DNA of 64,000 nucleotides from Paracoccaceae bacterium (GTDB lineage: Bacteria > Pseudomonadota > Alphaproteobacteria > Rhodobacterales > Rhodobacteraceae), in the NCBI GenBank assembly GCA_024742405.1, contig JANSYP010000001.1, forward strand, positions 496,001 through 560,000. Direction: 5' to 3'. A model generated the notes under the pieces. It saw only the letters and a list, made by a program, of their open reading frames with translations, did not search any database and was not told the origin of the DNA. How positions within the stretch are numbered: position 1 is the first letter of the stretch; the number at the start of each line of letters is the position of its first letter. The position numbers were made by a program, and so were the translations under genes. Shown here one piece after another: positions 17,876 to 27,889 of this stretch.

Positions 17876-19972
17876 ATGATCCTGTCCCGCGTGCTTGATC
17901 GCCAGCGCGGGCATCTGTTCTGCTGGGTGCCGGTGTGCCTTGCTTTGGGCATCGGCGCCTATTTCATGCTGCCGGTCGAACCGGGTTTGCGGGAGTACCT
18001 GTGGCTCGCGGCAGCCCTCGTTCTGGTCTCCGGGGCGGCTTATCTGCTGGGCCGAGGCGCAGCGCCGATCTTGGTGGCGCTTGCGCTGGTCGGTGTCGGT
18101 GCGGGCCTTGCCGGGTTGCGCAATCACCTCGTCGCGGCGCCGATGCTGGACTTTCGTTATTATGGCCCGGTCCAGGGCCGGCTGATCGCGATGGACCGCT
18201 CGATCAGCGACAAGACGCGGCTCCTGTTCGACCAGGTCGTGCTGTCGCGTGTCGATCCCGCTGATACGCCGGCGCGCGTGCGGGTGTCGCTCCATGGCGA
18301 CAGATCTCTCGACACAGCCCTTGTGCCGGGCAAGACGCTGATGCTGACCGCGCATCTCTCGGCGCCCCGGGGTCCGGTGGAGCCCGGTGGTTTCGATTTC
18401 CGACGCCATGCCTGGTTCAAGCAAATCGGCGCGGTGGGCTACAGCCGAACGCCGATCATGGCGGTGAAACCGCCCGACGGCAGTGCATGGACACGATTGC
18501 AGTGGGTGCGTGCGGGCATCTCCGAGGCCGTACGAGCGCAGCTTCCGGGCCAGACCGGCGCCTTTGCAGCGGCCGTGCTGACCGGGGACCGGTCGAGCCT
18601 GTCGCGCGAGACCGTTGACGAAATGCGCGACACCAATCTTGCCCATCTCTTGGCGATTTCCGGTCTGCATATGGGTCTGCTCACAGCGGTTGTCTTTGGC
18701 TTCCTGCGCACCGGGATCGCGCTCGTCCCTCCGCTCGCGCTGCGGGTCAATGGCAAGAAATGGGCGGCCTGCGGGGCGCTTGTTGCGGCGACCGGATACC
18801 TCGCGCTGTCCGGTGGCAGCGTCTCGACGCAGCGGGCTTTTGTGATGGTCGCGGTGATGCTCTGCGCAATCCTGCTCGATCGGCGCGCGCTGACGCTCAG
18901 GGCCGTCGCGATTGCCGCCTGCCTGATCCTGATCTTTCGCCCCGAAGCGCTGCTGGGCCCGGGATTTCAGATGTCGTTTGCCGCGACGACCTGTCTGGTC
19001 TGGGTGTTTGGAGAGATCCGTGCCGCGCGCACGCCCTTGCCCGAAAACGCACGTCCGCCGCGGTGGCGCCGCTGGCTGCGTCCGGTCGCGGCACTGGTGA
19101 TTTCCTCCGCCGTGGCGGGGCTGGCGACGGCGCCCATCGGGATGGCGCATTTCAACACCTCGGCGACCTACGGGTTGCCGGCCAACCTCGTCGCGGTGCC
19201 CCTCATGGGCAGCGTTGTGATGCCGGCCGCGGTTTTCGCCGGTCTTCTGACGCCGCTGGGACTCGAAGGGATCGGTCTGTGGATCATGGGTCAGGGGATC
19301 GCCGGGATCCTTGCGGTTGCCGACACGCTGTCACACTGGCCCGATGCGGTGCGCACGGTGCGCCAGCCACCAGGGATCGTGCTACCGCTGATCGTGCTGG
19401 GTGCGCTCTGGGCGATGTTGTGGCAGGGACGCGTCCGGATGGCCGGGCTCGTTCCGTTCTGCGCGGCGATCTGGATCTGGGTCGAAACCCCGCGCCCGGA
19501 CGTGCTCATCTCGTCGGACGGCAAGCTGGTGGGCGTGATGACGTCCGAGGGCCGGGCCCTCAGCCGCGCCCGTGGCAACGGGTTCGCCGCCCGAGCCTGG
19601 CTTGAGAATGACGGCGATCCTGGCGATCCGGAGATTGCCCACGAGCGCTGGCAGGAGGCCGGTTCCGTGCTCGCGTCAGACCGCCTCCATGTGCTTGCCA
19701 AGCCCCGGGGCGGGGCGCTGAGACCGGTGGACGGTCTTTGTGCCTCGGGGGCGATCCTTGTGGCCGATGCGGATCTGCCACGTCCCGGGCCCTGCACCAT
19801 GTTCGATCCTGCCAGCCTGCGTCGGACAGGTGCGGTCGCTCTGTGGTTCGAGGCGGAAGAACCGCCGCAGATCTTGACGGTGCGTGAGGTGATCGGTCAG
19901 CGGCCCTGGACACCACCGGAATGGTGGCTACGGCCCGACGGGTCTGCCGTTACGCTAGCGACGGTTCAGTAG
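17876..19972 (+). CDS. comEC: ComEC/Rec2-family membrane protein without a metallo-beta-lactamase domain
   Basis: A 698-residue polytopic membrane protein from ATG 17876 (GGAG site 8 nt upstream; a TTG at 17837 is an alternative). Residues about 20-220 match the N-terminal DUF4131/OB-like region, and the competence domain follows with [16 protein letters not shown] and a block around [13 protein letters not shown]. ComEC forms the inner-membrane channel for single-stranded DNA in natural transformation. The C-terminal 150 residues lack the HxHxDH motif of the lactamase-like nuclease domain found in longer ComEC proteins, as in many alphaproteobacteria. Its last 7 nt overlap the 3' end of lexA. 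Confidence 0.88.
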   Translation: MILSRVLDRQRGHLFCWVPVCLALGIGAYFMLPVEPGLREYLWLAAALVLVSGAAYLLGRGAAPILVALALVGVGAGLAGLRNHLVAAPMLDFRYYGPVQGRLIAMDRSISDKTRLLFDQVVLSRVDPADTPARVRVSLHGDRSLDTALVPGKTLMLTAHLSAPRGPVEPGGFDFRRHAWFKQIGAVGYSRTPIMAVKPPDGSAWTRLQWVRAGISEAVRAQLPGQTGAFAAAVLTGDRSSLSRETVDEMRDTNLAHLLAISGLHMGLLTAVVFGFLRTGIALVPPLALRVNGKKWAACGALVAATGYLALSGGSVSTQRAFVMVAVMLCAILLDRRALTLRAVAIAACLILIFRPEALLGPGFQMSFAATTCLVWVFGEIRAARTPLPENARPPRWRRWLRPVAALVISSAVAGLATAPIGMAHFNTSATYGLPANLVAVPLMGSVVMPAAVFAGLLTPLGLEGIGLWIMGQGIAGILAVADTLSHWPDAVRTVRQPPGIVLPLIVLGALWAMLWQGRVRMAGLVPFCAAIWIWVETPRPDVLISSDGKLVGVMTSEGRALSRARGNGFAARAWLENDGDPGDPEIAHERWQEAGSVLASDRLHVLAKPRGGALRPVDGLCASGAILVADADLPRPGPCTMFDPASLRRTGAVALWFEAEEPPQILTVREVIGQRPWTPPEWWLRPDGSAVTLATVQ

Positions 19973-20661
19973 GTGCGGATCAGACCGACCAGCTTGCCCA
20001 TTACCTGCACCTGACCGGCGGCCCGGATGATCGGGCTGAATTCCGGATTGCAGGGTTCAAGCCAGATCCGGTCGCCCTTGCGCATGTATTTCTTCAGCGT
20101 GGCCTGGGCCGAGTCCACATAGGCCACGACGATATCGCCATTTTCAGCCACGTTACCCTGCTTGATGACCACGACATCGCCGTCGTTGATGCCGGCTTCG
20201 ATCATCGACTCGCCCCTGATCTCAAGCGCGAAATGGTTGCCGCTGGACGACAGCATCTCGGCCGGGACGGTGACATTGCGTTCCACGTCCTGGATGGCTT
20301 CGATGGCGACACCGGCCGCGATTTTGCCCATGAGGGGCAGAGTGGCCGCACCCTCGGTCGTCACCTCATGGGCTGCACCGCCCAAAGGTATCGGGGACGC
20401 GCGGTCGCCTTCGATTACCCGTGGTCTGAAGCCTGTCGGCTCCAGCGCGTCGGGCAGCCGCACCACTTCGATGGCGCGCGCCTTGTGGGCCAGCCTGCGA
20501 ATGAAGCCGCGCTCTTCAAGCGCGGTAATCAGACGATGGATCCCGGATTTCGACCGCAGATCGAGTGCGTCTTTCATTTCTTCGAACGAAGGAGGAACGC
20601 CATCGGCCTGCAAACGGGTATGAATGAACTCAAGGAGATCGAGCTGTTTCTTCGTCAGCAT
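19966..20661 (-). CDS. lexA: SOS repressor LexA
   Basis: A 231-residue protein with an N-terminal winged helix ([13 protein letters not shown], then [20 protein letters not shown]), the Ala116-Gly117 cleavage site in KIAAGV, catalytic Ser152 in RGESM and Lys190 in ATLKKY. It represses DNA-damage genes and cuts itself when RecA filaments form. A GTTC-N7-GTTC box upstream indicates autoregulation. It is the last gene of the minus-strand run from trpG through moeA and converges with comEC with a 7-nt overlap. Confidence 0.97.
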   Translation of the reverse strand: MLTKKQLDLLEFIHTRLQADGVPPSFEEMKDALDLRSKSGIHRLITALEERGFIRRLAHKARAIEVVRLPDALEPTGFRPRVIEGDRASPIPLGGAAHEVTTEGAATLPLMGKIAAGVAIEAIQDVERNVTVPAEMLSSSGNHFALEIRGESMIEAGINDGDVVVIKQGNVAENGDIVVAYVDSAQATLKKYMRKGDRIWLEPCNPEFSPIIRAAGQVQVMGKLVGLIRTY

Positions 20662-20706
20662 ATGCGCACCATTTGGTTGGCCCTGCTCGGCACCTGTTTT
20701 GTTAAT

Positions 20707-20721
20707 GTTCTAGTAGCGTTC
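20707..20721 (-). promoter_or_regulatory. LexA operator (alphaproteobacterial SOS box)
   Basis: GTTC (20707-20710), seven bases, then GTTC (20718-20721): an exact match to the direct-repeat SOS box known for Alphaproteobacteria. It lies 46-60 nt before the lexA start codon, between moeA and lexA. LexA bound here would repress its own promoter. Confidence 0.85.
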
Positions 20722-20744
20722 ACCCTTTGTGTCAACGCCGCACG

Positions 20745-21917
20745 TTATAGGCGAATCATCTCTACCGGCGTGCCGGCCGCCGCGGCAGGCGCATGTGGCG
20801 GACGAACGACCAGTGCGTCGGCGGCGGACAGAACGGTGAGCAAGCTGCTGTCCTGCCGGTTGAAGACCCGAACGCCGTCAGGGCCAAGGGTCGCCCGCGC
20901 ATAGTGCTCGCGCGGTCCATTCGCGGGAATGTCCTCGGTCAGAATGGCCTGTGCGCGCGGGGTGGGCTCTGCGGGCAGGCCCAGCATGCGACGGATCACC
21001 GGCGCGACGAACACGGTGCCGCAGACCAGCGCGGACACCGGGTTGCCCGGCAGGCCGATCAGCGGAACCTCCCCGATCCGGCCAGCCATCAGAGGTTTAC
21101 CGGGCCGCATCGAAACCTTGTAGAAATTCCGGCTGAGCCCGAGCGCGTCGGCTTGCGTGCCCAGCAAATCATGATCGCCGACCGAGGCGCCGCCGATGGT
21201 CAGGATCAGATCGGCGTCTGCCGCAGCGCCGAGCACCGCCTGCAAGGCGGGCAGGGTGTCGCGCGCAATCGGCATGATCCGGCAGCGGGCGCCGACAAGG
21301 TCGAGCAGCGCTTTGAGCCCGAACGCATTGGAGGCGACGATCTGGTCGGGGCGTGGATCTTCGCCGGGCATGACCAACTCGTCTCCGGTGGCGATGATCG
21401 CAACGTCGGGGCGGCGCGCCACCCGGGCTTGCGGCAGGTTCATCGATGCCAGCAACGCGAGATCGGCGGGCGACAGCACCCGTGGGGCGGAAAGCCGGCT
21501 GCCGATGGCGAAATCCGACCCGGCCGGTCGCACGAAGGTTTCGTCACTTATCCTGTCCGACAGGATCACAGTGTCGCCGTCGCGGGTCACATCCTCCTGG
21601 ATAACGATCCGGTCCGTGCCTTCGGGCAGGGGAGCTCCAGTGAAAATCCGCACCGCCTCGCCAGCGCCCACGGGTCCGGCAAATGCATGGCCGGCGGCGG
21701 CCTCGCCGATCACGCACAGGCGCGTGCCGGACTCGGTTTCGGCGCCGCGCACCGCGTAGCCATCCATGGCCGAGGCCGCGAACGGCGGCTGTTCGCGCCG
21801 GGCGATCGCGTCTTCGGCGAGCACGCGGCCCGCCGCATCCTGCAATCCCACCTGCTCCGAGCAGAGCGGGGCGACCAGCGCAAACAGATGGTCCAGGGCC
21901 TCGGTGACCGAGATCAT
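20745..21917 (-). CDS. moeA: Molybdopterin molybdotransferase
   Basis: A 390-residue Moe[16 protein letters not shown] near residue 45, [10 protein letters not shown], the [12 protein letters not shown] block and a [13 protein letters not shown] block. MoeA inserts molybdate into adenylylated molybdopterin to complete the cofactor. Its ATG overlaps the moaC stop (ATGA), so the two are translationally coupled. moaA, mogA and the other cofactor genes are not in the window. Confidence 0.96.
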   Translation of the reverse strand: MISVTEALDHLFALVAPLCSEQVGLQDAAGRVLAEDAIARREQPPFAASAMDGYAVRGAETESGTRLCVIGEAAAGHAFAGPVGAGEAVRIFTGAPLPEGTDRIVIQEDVTRDGDTVILSDRISDETFVRPAGSDFAIGSRLSAPRVLSPADLALLASMNLPQARVARRPDVAIIATGDELVMPGEDPRPDQIVASNAFGLKALLDLVGARCRIMPIARDTLPALQAVLGAAADADLILTIGGASVGDHDLLGTQADALGLSRNFYKVSMRPGKPLMAGRIGEVPLIGLPGNPVSALVCGTVFVAPVIRRMLGLPAEPTPRAQAILTEDIPANGPREHYARATLGPDGVRVFNRQDSSLLTVLSAADALVVRPPHAPAAAAGTPVEMIRL

Positions 21918-22393
21918 GGCGCCGCCTGGTAGGAACCCGATTTGCCGCCATCTTTCTTCAGCAGGCGGATGCCGGTGATGACCATGCTCTTTTCCACGGC
22001 TTTGACCATGTCATAGAGCGTCAGCGCGGCGATCGAGACCGCGCTCAGCGCCTCCATTTCGACCCCGGTCTGGCCCGAAGTGCGCACCGTCGCCTCGATC
22101 CGAACGCCGGGCAGATCAGGATCGGCCGTCAGCTCCACCGCGACCTTGGTGATCGGCAACGGATGGCAGAGCGGGATCAGGTCGGCGGTCCGCTTGGCGC
22201 CCATGATGCCTGCCAGGCGCGCGACCGACAGAACGTCGCCCTTCTTGGCGCGGCCTTCCGTGATCACGGCGAGTGTCTCGGCCGTCATCTGCACCGCACC
22301 CTCCGCCACTGCCGTGCGGTCGGTCACCGGTTTGCCCGACACATCGACCATATGGGCGTCGCCCTTGCCGTCGAAATGGGTCAGCCCACTCAT
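21914..22393 (-). CDS. moaC: Cyclic pyranopterin monophosphate synthase
   Basis: A 159-residue protein of usual MoaC length, with [31 protein letters not shown] and [20 protein letters not shown], the family's active-site blocks. It converts the MoaA product into cyclic pyranopterin monophosphate in molybdenum-cofactor synthesis. Its start overlaps the trpC stop and its stop overlaps the moeA start, each by 4 nt. The upstream frame extension inside trpC is shadow. Confidence 0.97.
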   Translation of the reverse strand: MSGLTHFDGKGDAHMVDVSGKPVTDRTAVAEGAVQMTAETLAVITEGRAKKGDVLSVARLAGIMGAKRTADLIPLCHPLPITKVAVELTADPDLPGVRIEATVRTSGQTGVEMEALSAVSIAALTLYDMVKAVEKSMVITGIRLLKKDGGKSGSYQAAP

Positions 22394-23214
22394 CGCATCG
22401 ACAGCCCGGTGAGGGGATCGCTCAGGATCGCGCGTGTGGCGGCGGCGACATCGTCCTGCCGCATCAGGCTTTCGCCGATGAGGAACGCGCGCACGCCGTA
22501 GCGGGCCAGTTCGGCGAGGTCCTGAGGCGTGCTCAGGCCCGACTCCGACACGATGAGCTTGTCCGCCGGCACACGTTTGGCCAGCGTCCGCGTCGTGTCC
22601 AGCAAGGTGTCGAAGCTGTGCAGATCGCGGTTGTTGATCCCGATCAGCGGCGAGGACAGCGCGCTCGTACGCTCCAGTTCCGCCGCATTGTGCACTTCGA
22701 CCAACACATCCATGTCCCACTCCTGCGCCGCGCTTTCCAGCTCCTCGGCACAGCCGTCATCGACCATCGCCATGATGATCAGGATGGCATCCGCACCGAG
22801 CGCACGGGCCTCGGTCACCTGGTAGGGGTCGATCATGAAGTCCTTGCGCAGGACCGGCAACTCACATGCCTCGCGCGCGGCGGTCAGAAAACTGTCGTCG
22901 CCCTGAAACGAAGGGCCATCGGTGAGGACGGACAGGCAGGCCGCACCGCCATGCTCATAGGCTTCGGCCAGCGCCGCAGGATCGAAGTCCTCGCGGATCA
23001 GGCCCTTGGACGGGCTGGCTTTCTTGATCTCCGCGATCAGGCCGTAGCCCTGTTGCGCAGCCCTCATCAGGGCTTTGTAGAAGCCGCGCGGTCTGGAACT
23101 GCCACGGGCGGAGGACTCCACCTCGCTCAGCGGGCGCGCGGCCTTGCACTCGGCGACATGGGTTTCCTTATAGGCGCGGATGCGCTCTAGGATCGTGGCT
23201 GTTTCGGTCATCAT
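22390..23214 (-). CDS. trpC: Indole-3-glycerol-phosphate synthase
   Basis: A 274-residue TIM-barrel enzyme: a [13 protein letters not shown] block (catalytic Lys), [26 protein letters not shown], and [12 protein letters not shown], with VSESG near the end. It closes the indole ring of the CdRP intermediate in tryptophan synthesis. It is a stand-alone TrpC, not fused to TrpF. It overlaps trpD (upstream) and moaC (downstream) by 4 nt each, which implies one transcript. Confidence 0.97.
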   Translation of the reverse strand: MMTETATILERIRAYKETHVAECKAARPLSEVESSARGSSRPRGFYKALMRAAQQGYGLIAEIKKASPSKGLIREDFDPAALAEAYEHGGAACLSVLTDGPSFQGDDSFLTAAREACELPVLRKDFMIDPYQVTEARALGADAILIIMAMVDDGCAEELESAAQEWDMDVLVEVHNAAELERTSALSSPLIGINNRDLHSFDTLLDTTRTLAKRVPADKLIVSESGLSTPQDLAELARYGVRAFLIGESLMRQDDVAAATRAILSDPLTGLSMR

Positions 23215-24230
23215 GCGGCCTCCGATGTGATCCGGGCCAGGGTTTCCAGACGTGCTTTCGCCGCGCCGCTATCGATCGAGACACGGGCCTGTTCCGCGCC
23301 CTCCTTTAGATCGGCCGCCGCCTCGGCGATGACAAGGGCCGCTGCGGCGTTCAGCACGACGGCATCGCGATAGGCGCCCGGCGCGCCATCCAGAAGCGCG
23401 GCAAACGCCGCCCCGTTTTCGGCCGGTGTTCCGCCGAGGATCGCCTCGAAAGGATGGACCGGCAGGCCGGCCTCTTCGGGATGCACCTCGCGCTCGGTGA
23501 CGCGGCCCTCTTCCAGCGCTGCGACAGCGGTCGTCCCGGTGATTGTGATTTCATCGGTGCCGTCGCTGCCATGGACGAGCCAGGCCCGATGGGTGCCGAG
23601 CGCGCCGAGGGTTTCGGCCATCGGCCGGATCAGCGCCGGAGAGAACGCCCCGGTCAGTTGGCGGGTGACGCCGGCGGGGTTGGTCAGCGGGCCGAGGATG
23701 TTGAAGATCGTCCGTGTGCCGAGCTCACCCCGTGCCGGCATCACATGGCGAATGGCCGGGTGGTGCATCGGCGCCATCATGAAGGCGATACCGGCCTCTT
23801 CGAGAGCAGTCTCGACCACCTCGGCGCCGACCATGACGTTCACGCCCAGCTGGGACAGCGCATCGGCGGCCCCGGAGCGTGAGCTGAGATTGCGGTTGCC
23901 GTGCTTGGCGATCGGCACACCGGCGCCCGCCACGACAAACGCGGCCGCCGTCGAGATGTTGAGCGTGCCCTTGCCATCGCCGCCTGTGCCCACGACGTCC
24001 ATAGCCCCGGCCGGCGCGCGCACGGCCACGCAGTTGGAGCGCATGACCGCGGCTGCGGCGGTGAATTCTTCCACCGTTTCGCCACGGGTGCGCAGCGCCA
24101 TGAGGAACCCGCCGATCTGGGCGGGCGTGGCATCGCCGTCGAACAGGATCTGGAACGCGGTCTCGGCTTCGGTCCGTGTCAGCGGGCGGTCCGCGGCCAC
24201 GGCGATCAGCGGTTTGAGCGCCTCGCTCAT
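23211..24230 (-). CDS. trpD: Anthranilate phosphoribosyltransferase
   Basis: A 339-residue enzyme with [15 protein letters not shown] (PRPP-binding Gly-rich loop), [16 protein letters not shown] and [12 protein letters not shown]. It transfers phosphoribose from PRPP to anthranilate. It overlaps trpG and trpC by 4 nt on either side, so all three should be made together. Confidence 0.97.
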   Translation of the reverse strand: MSEALKPLIAVAADRPLTRTEAETAFQILFDGDATPAQIGGFLMALRTRGETVEEFTAAAAVMRSNCVAVRAPAGAMDVVGTGGDGKGTLNISTAAAFVVAGAGVPIAKHGNRNLSSRSGAADALSQLGVNVMVGAEVVETALEEAGIAFMMAPMHHPAIRHVMPARGELGTRTIFNILGPLTNPAGVTRQLTGAFSPALIRPMAETLGALGTHRAWLVHGSDGTDEITITGTTAVAALEEGRVTEREVHPEEAGLPVHPFEAILGGTPAENGAAFAALLDGAPGAYRDAVVLNAAAALVIAEAAADLKEGAEQARVSIDSGAAKARLETLARITSEAA

Positions 24231-24817
24231 GCCGGCACCGGAAGACGGTCGAGGAAGTTCTGCAAGAGCGCCGCGCCATGTTCGGACGCGATGCTTTCGG
24301 GATGGAACTGCACGCCTTCGATCGGTAGCGCGCGGTGGCGTAGCCCCATGATCGTGCCGTCGGTCAGCGCCGCGGTGATCTCCAGCGCGTCGGGCAGGCT
24401 GTCGCGCTCCACGATGAGCGAGTGATAGCGGGTTGCCTTCAGGGGCGAGGGCAGTCCGGCGAACATACCGGCGCCTTCGTGGTGGATTTCGCCCAGCTTG
24501 CCATGCACGATCTCATGGCATTGCACGACCTTGCCGCCGAACATCTGACCGATGGTCTGGTGACCGAGGCAGACACCAAGCAGCGGCAGGCCGGCGTCCG
24601 CCGCCGCACGCGTGAGATCGAGACAGATGCCCGCCTGATCGGGATCGCAGGGACCCGGCGACAGCACGATGGCTTCGGGCCGCAACGCCATTGCCTCGCC
24701 CACGTCGAGGCTGTCGTTGCGCAACACCCGGATCTCTCGGTCCGCCGCGCCGGCGGTTCCCAGCGCATGGACGAGGTTCCAGGTGAAGCTGTCGTAATTG
24801 TCGATCAGAAGGATCAT
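24227..24817 (-). CDS. trpG: Anthranilate synthase component II (glutamine amidotransferase)
   Basis: A 196-residue class I amidotransferase with the nucleophile Cys83 in GVCLGHQ and the His-Glu pair in QFHPES. It supplies ammonia to TrpE. It is the first gene of trpG-trpD-trpC-moaC-moeA, and its promoter should lie in 24818-24947, opposite the divergent gene at 24948. No Trp-rich leader peptide was found in that region. Confidence 0.95.
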   Translation of the reverse strand: MILLIDNYDSFTWNLVHALGTAGAADREIRVLRNDSLDVGEAMALRPEAIVLSPGPCDPDQAGICLDLTRAAADAGLPLLGVCLGHQTIGQMFGGKVVQCHEIVHGKLGEIHHEGAGMFAGLPSPLKATRYHSLIVERDSLPDALEITAALTDGTIMGLRHRALPIEGVQFHPESIASEHGAALLQNFLDRLPVPA

Positions 24818-24947
24818 AAAGCTGGTGGATTATTTCCGGGTCGTGTCGGTATGCTCAGGTCACAAAGCTGTGGTCAAGGGGTGACCACCCGCCCGGGGTA
24901 TCGATCGGGCGCTGAGGCAGAAACGAAAAGACAAAGGACGTATACAG

Positions 24948-26288
24948 GTGACACGAGCGGCGCTTCTCGGCGCGGTGACGGGGCTATTGCTGGGCGGCGC
25001 GATCCTTGCGGTCCTTGCGCTCCAGATGTCCGTTGTCCGTATCCCGGGCGAAAGCCAGGCGTTGCCGCGACCAGAGGCGGCCGACCCCGGAACGACTGGG
25101 ACCCAGGCCCTCCCCGTGCCACCGCCCGGCGATCGCATTGTCAGCCCTGCTCCCGGACCGGGTGAGGCCGCTCCGCAACAGACTGCGCGGTTGACGGACG
25201 TGGTCGGCGAGACGCGGCCACCGGCAGTTCCGCAGGTCGCCGGAGGCGAGCCATCCGCGCTCCCTGGGCTGTCCGGGCTCGCCGACGCGGCCTCTGCGGT
25301 CGAAAGCCCGCTGGCCATCGCCGGTATCCTGGCCGCGCCACCGAAGGACGCTAACGCGATCCGCGGGTTCCGTGCCCTGACCGCCTCCGTGCGCCATGCA
25401 TCGATTATGCCGGTAAGGCCCCAGATGCAGGCCCTGTTGCGGCGCAGCGACCCCGGTGCTGCGGTACGGGGGGTGGCTCCGGCGCGGGTGGTCGCCCCGG
25501 CTGGCAATGCTGGCGAGCGCGTGGTGGCGGCGCCTGCGTTGGCGCGTCTGTCCGGCATCTCTCCAACCTTGTCCGCTGTGCCGCACGGCGCGCCCGATAC
25601 GACGCCCCGCGCCACGGAACCGGAAACCGTGCCGACGCTGGTGGCGCTGCCGCGGGCGCCGCGGAACGGCCCCGGCGCGGCGGCGCCCACGGTTGCGACG
25701 GAGTACGCAGCGCCCCAGGCCCAGCCGGCCCGGCGCGCAGGAGAGCTGCGGCCGCCGATGATCCTGTGGCTCGTCACGGATCTGCCTGCGGGCACGGCGT
25801 CGCCGGACTGGGCCGTGACCTCGGGCGAAGCGGGCGCGCAGCAGGGTGTTGCGTCCCTGCCACCACTCGACCAGCCCGAAGCGCTTGCGAGCTTTGCCGG
25901 GGCGTTGGAGCGCGACCCGTCCCCCGGCGCGCTGATGTTGCGCCAGAGCCTCGAATGGCCGGCGCTGCTGCTTGCCCCGGTGCTCAACCTGCCCGCCTTG
26001 CGGGAGATGCCGATCCTCTATCCGGGCGGGGCGGCTCCCGACACTGTCGCGCTGCTGCAGAGCCGCGCGCCGCGCAGCATGCCGGTCTATGGCGGGTTGG
26101 ACGCCGACACGCCCGGCGCCGCGGTGGACGTGGCCCTCGCGACCGTTGCGGAACGCGCCCGCCGGGACGGTCTCGTGGTGGTGCAGGTGCCGGCGGAGCC
26201 TGCGGTGCTGGAGGCCGTGACCGCGTGGCGAAACGGTCCGGGCGCTGATTTGGAGACCGCGGGTCTGCGTGATCTCTTCGGCGGCTGA
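24948..26288 (+). CDS. Membrane-anchored Ala/Pro-rich protein, possibly divergent polysaccharide deacetylase-like
   Basis: A 446-residue protein with one N-terminal membrane segment (about residues 4-28), a long low-complexity Ala/Pro/Arg-rich region (about 35-265), and a more ordered C-terminal part that starts at PPMILWLVTDLPAG and ends with ERARRDGLVVVQVPAEPAVLEAV. The C-terminal layout recalls the divergent polysaccharide deacetylase (YibQ-like) family, but no metal-binding motif is evident, so the call is tentative. It probably sits in the periplasm. It is read opposite to the trp genes and splits trpE from trpG. A long antisense frame also exists but is Arg-rich and unconvincing. Confidence 0.6.
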   Translation: MTRAALLGAVTGLLLGGAILAVLALQMSVVRIPGESQALPRPEAADPGTTGTQALPVPPPGDRIVSPAPGPGEAAPQQTARLTDVVGETRPPAVPQVAGGEPSALPGLSGLADAASAVESPLAIAGILAAPPKDANAIRGFRALTASVRHASIMPVRPQMQALLRRSDPGAAVRGVAPARVVAPAGNAGERVVAAPALARLSGISPTLSAVPHGAPDTTPRATEPETVPTLVALPRAPRNGPGAAAPTVATEYAAPQAQPARRAGELRPPMILWLVTDLPAGTASPDWAVTSGEAGAQQGVASLPPLDQPEALASFAGALERDPSPGALMLRQSLEWPALLLAPVLNLPALREMPILYPGGAAPDTVALLQSRAPRSMPVYGGLDADTPGAAVDVALATVAERARRDGLVVVQVPAEPAVLEAVTAWRNGPGADLETAGLRDLFGG

Positions 26289-26377
26289 AGGGGAGGGCGC
26301 GACCGGCAGGTGCGCGCCTTCTGTCGATATGTCGTCGATGATGCGCAGTGTCTGGGACGATCTCCGCCGCGCGTTTT

Positions 26378-27889
26378 CTAGCGGTTGCCACTCTGCCCAA
26401 AGCGCGCGGCATCCTCGGCCGCGGCGCGGATCGCCTTGGATTTGTTGACGGTTTCCTGCCACTCGGCCTCGGGGTCGCTGTCAAAGACAACCCCTCCGCC
26501 CGCCTGGATATAGAGCTGGCCGTCCTGCAGCACCGCGGTGCGCAGTGCGATGCACATATCCATGTCGCCGTTGGAGGCGAAATAGCCGACGCCGCCGCCA
26601 TACACCCCGCGTTTTTCGGGCTCCAGCTCGTCGATGATCTCCATCGCGCGCACTTTGGGTGCCCCGGACACCGTGCCCGCAGGCAGCCCGGCGAGCAGGG
26701 CCGAGAGCGCGTCGTGATCCTCCGACAGTTCGCCGACGACGTTGCTGACAATGTGCATGACATGGGAGTAGCGCTCGATCACGAACTGCTCGGTCGGACG
26801 CACTGTGCCCATCTTGCTGACGCGCCCGGTGTCGTTACGGCCCAGATCGAGCAGCATCAGGTGTTCCGCGCGTTCCTTCGGATCGGCGAGCAGATCGGCC
26901 TCCAGCGCGCGGTCCTCGTCGGGGGTGGCGCCGCGGGGACGGGTGCCTGCGATCGGGCGGATGGTGACCTCTCGCCCGAACACGCGGACAAGGATCTCGG
27001 GGCTCGCCCCGATCACCTGGTAGCCCCCGAAATTGAAGAAGAACATGAAGGGCGAGGGGTTCGTCCGCCGCAAAGAACGGTAGAGCGCAAAGGGCGGCAG
27101 GTCGAACGCCTGCGTCCAGCGCTGTGCGGGTACCACCTGAAAGATATCGCCCGCGCGGATGTAGGATTTGGCCTTCTCGACGGCGGCCAGATAGGCCTCC
27201 TTGGTGAAGTTCGACACAGGCTCTGCGGGGGGCGCGGACGCGCCCAGACTGCGCGCATCGGAAGACGGTTGGCGTTCCAGATCGCGGATCGCATCCATCA
27301 CCCGTTCGGCGGCCTGGGCATGGGCGGCGCGGGCGGATTGGCCCTCGCTGACCCAGGCTGGGGCGACGACGATGACCTCACCCTTGACCCCGTCCAGCAC
27401 CGCCACAACCGACGGGCGCATCAGCACCGCGTCGGGCAGGCCCAGCGGATCTGGGTTCACATCGGGCAGATGCTCGACCAGCCGGATCATGTCATAGCCC
27501 AGATAGCCGAAGAGGCCCGCCGACGCCGCAGGCAGATCCGCGGGCAGGTCGATCCGGCTCTCCGCGATGAGGCGGCGCAGACTGTCAAGCGGCGCGTCCG
27601 CTTGGGGCTCGAACGCGTCCGCATCGAACCGCGCGGTGCGGTTGAGCTCGGCCAGCGTACCCCGGCAGCGCCAGATCAGGTCCGGCTTCAGCCCGACGAT
27701 GGAATAGCGCCCGCGGACCTCGCCGCCGGTGACCGACTCCAGCATGAAACTGTCGCGCCCGGCCTCCGATAGCTTGAGCATCAGCGACACCGGCGTGTCC
27801 TGATCCGCGGCAAGACGGGCATAGACGATCTGGTTCTGCCCGGCCTCATAGCCGCGGCGAAAGACCTCGAAATCCGGCGCTAGGGTCAT
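26378..27889 (-). CDS. trpE: Anthranilate synthase component I
   Basis: A 503-residue chorismate-using enzyme with an N-terminal LLKLSE-like feedback-site region (MLKLSEAGRDSF), IAGTRPRGATPDED, MLLDLGRNDTGRVS, and the C-terminal GAPKVRAMEIIDELEPEKRG block. With TrpG it makes anthranilate. Its ATG overlaps the ppiD stop by 4 nt, so it is coupled to the chaperone gene and not to the other trp genes. No separate promoter or attenuator is visible. Confidence 0.97.
   Translation of the reverse strand: MTLAPDFEVFRRGYEAGQNQIVYARLAADQDTPVSLMLKLSEAGRDSFMLESVTGGEVRGRYSIVGLKPDLIWRCRGTLAELNRTARFDADAFEPQADAPLDSLRRLIAESRIDLPADLPAASAGLFGYLGYDMIRLVEHLPDVNPDPLGLPDAVLMRPSVVAVLDGVKGEVIVVAPAWVSEGQSARAAHAQAAERVMDAIRDLERQPSSDARSLGASAPPAEPVSNFTKEAYLAAVEKAKSYIRAGDIFQVVPAQRWTQAFDLPPFALYRSLRRTNPSPFMFFFNFGGYQVIGASPEILVRVFGREVTIRPIAGTRPRGATPDEDRALEADLLADPKERAEHLMLLDLGRNDTGRVSKMGTVRPTEQFVIERYSHVMHIVSNVVGELSEDHDALSALLAGLPAGTVSGAPKVRAMEIIDELEPEKRGVYGGGVGYFASNGDMDMCIALRTAVLQDGQLYIQAGGGVVFDSDPEAEWQETVNKSKAIRAAAEDAARFGQSGNR

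Noticed and set aside
24818-24947. Trp leader peptide before trpG
   Set aside because: No short frame with tandem Trp codons or following terminator on the minus strand.
24984-26462. 492-codon minus-strand frame opposite the gene at 24948
   Set aside because: Very Arg-rich with no domain or signal; the plus frame has a membrane anchor and ordered C-terminus.
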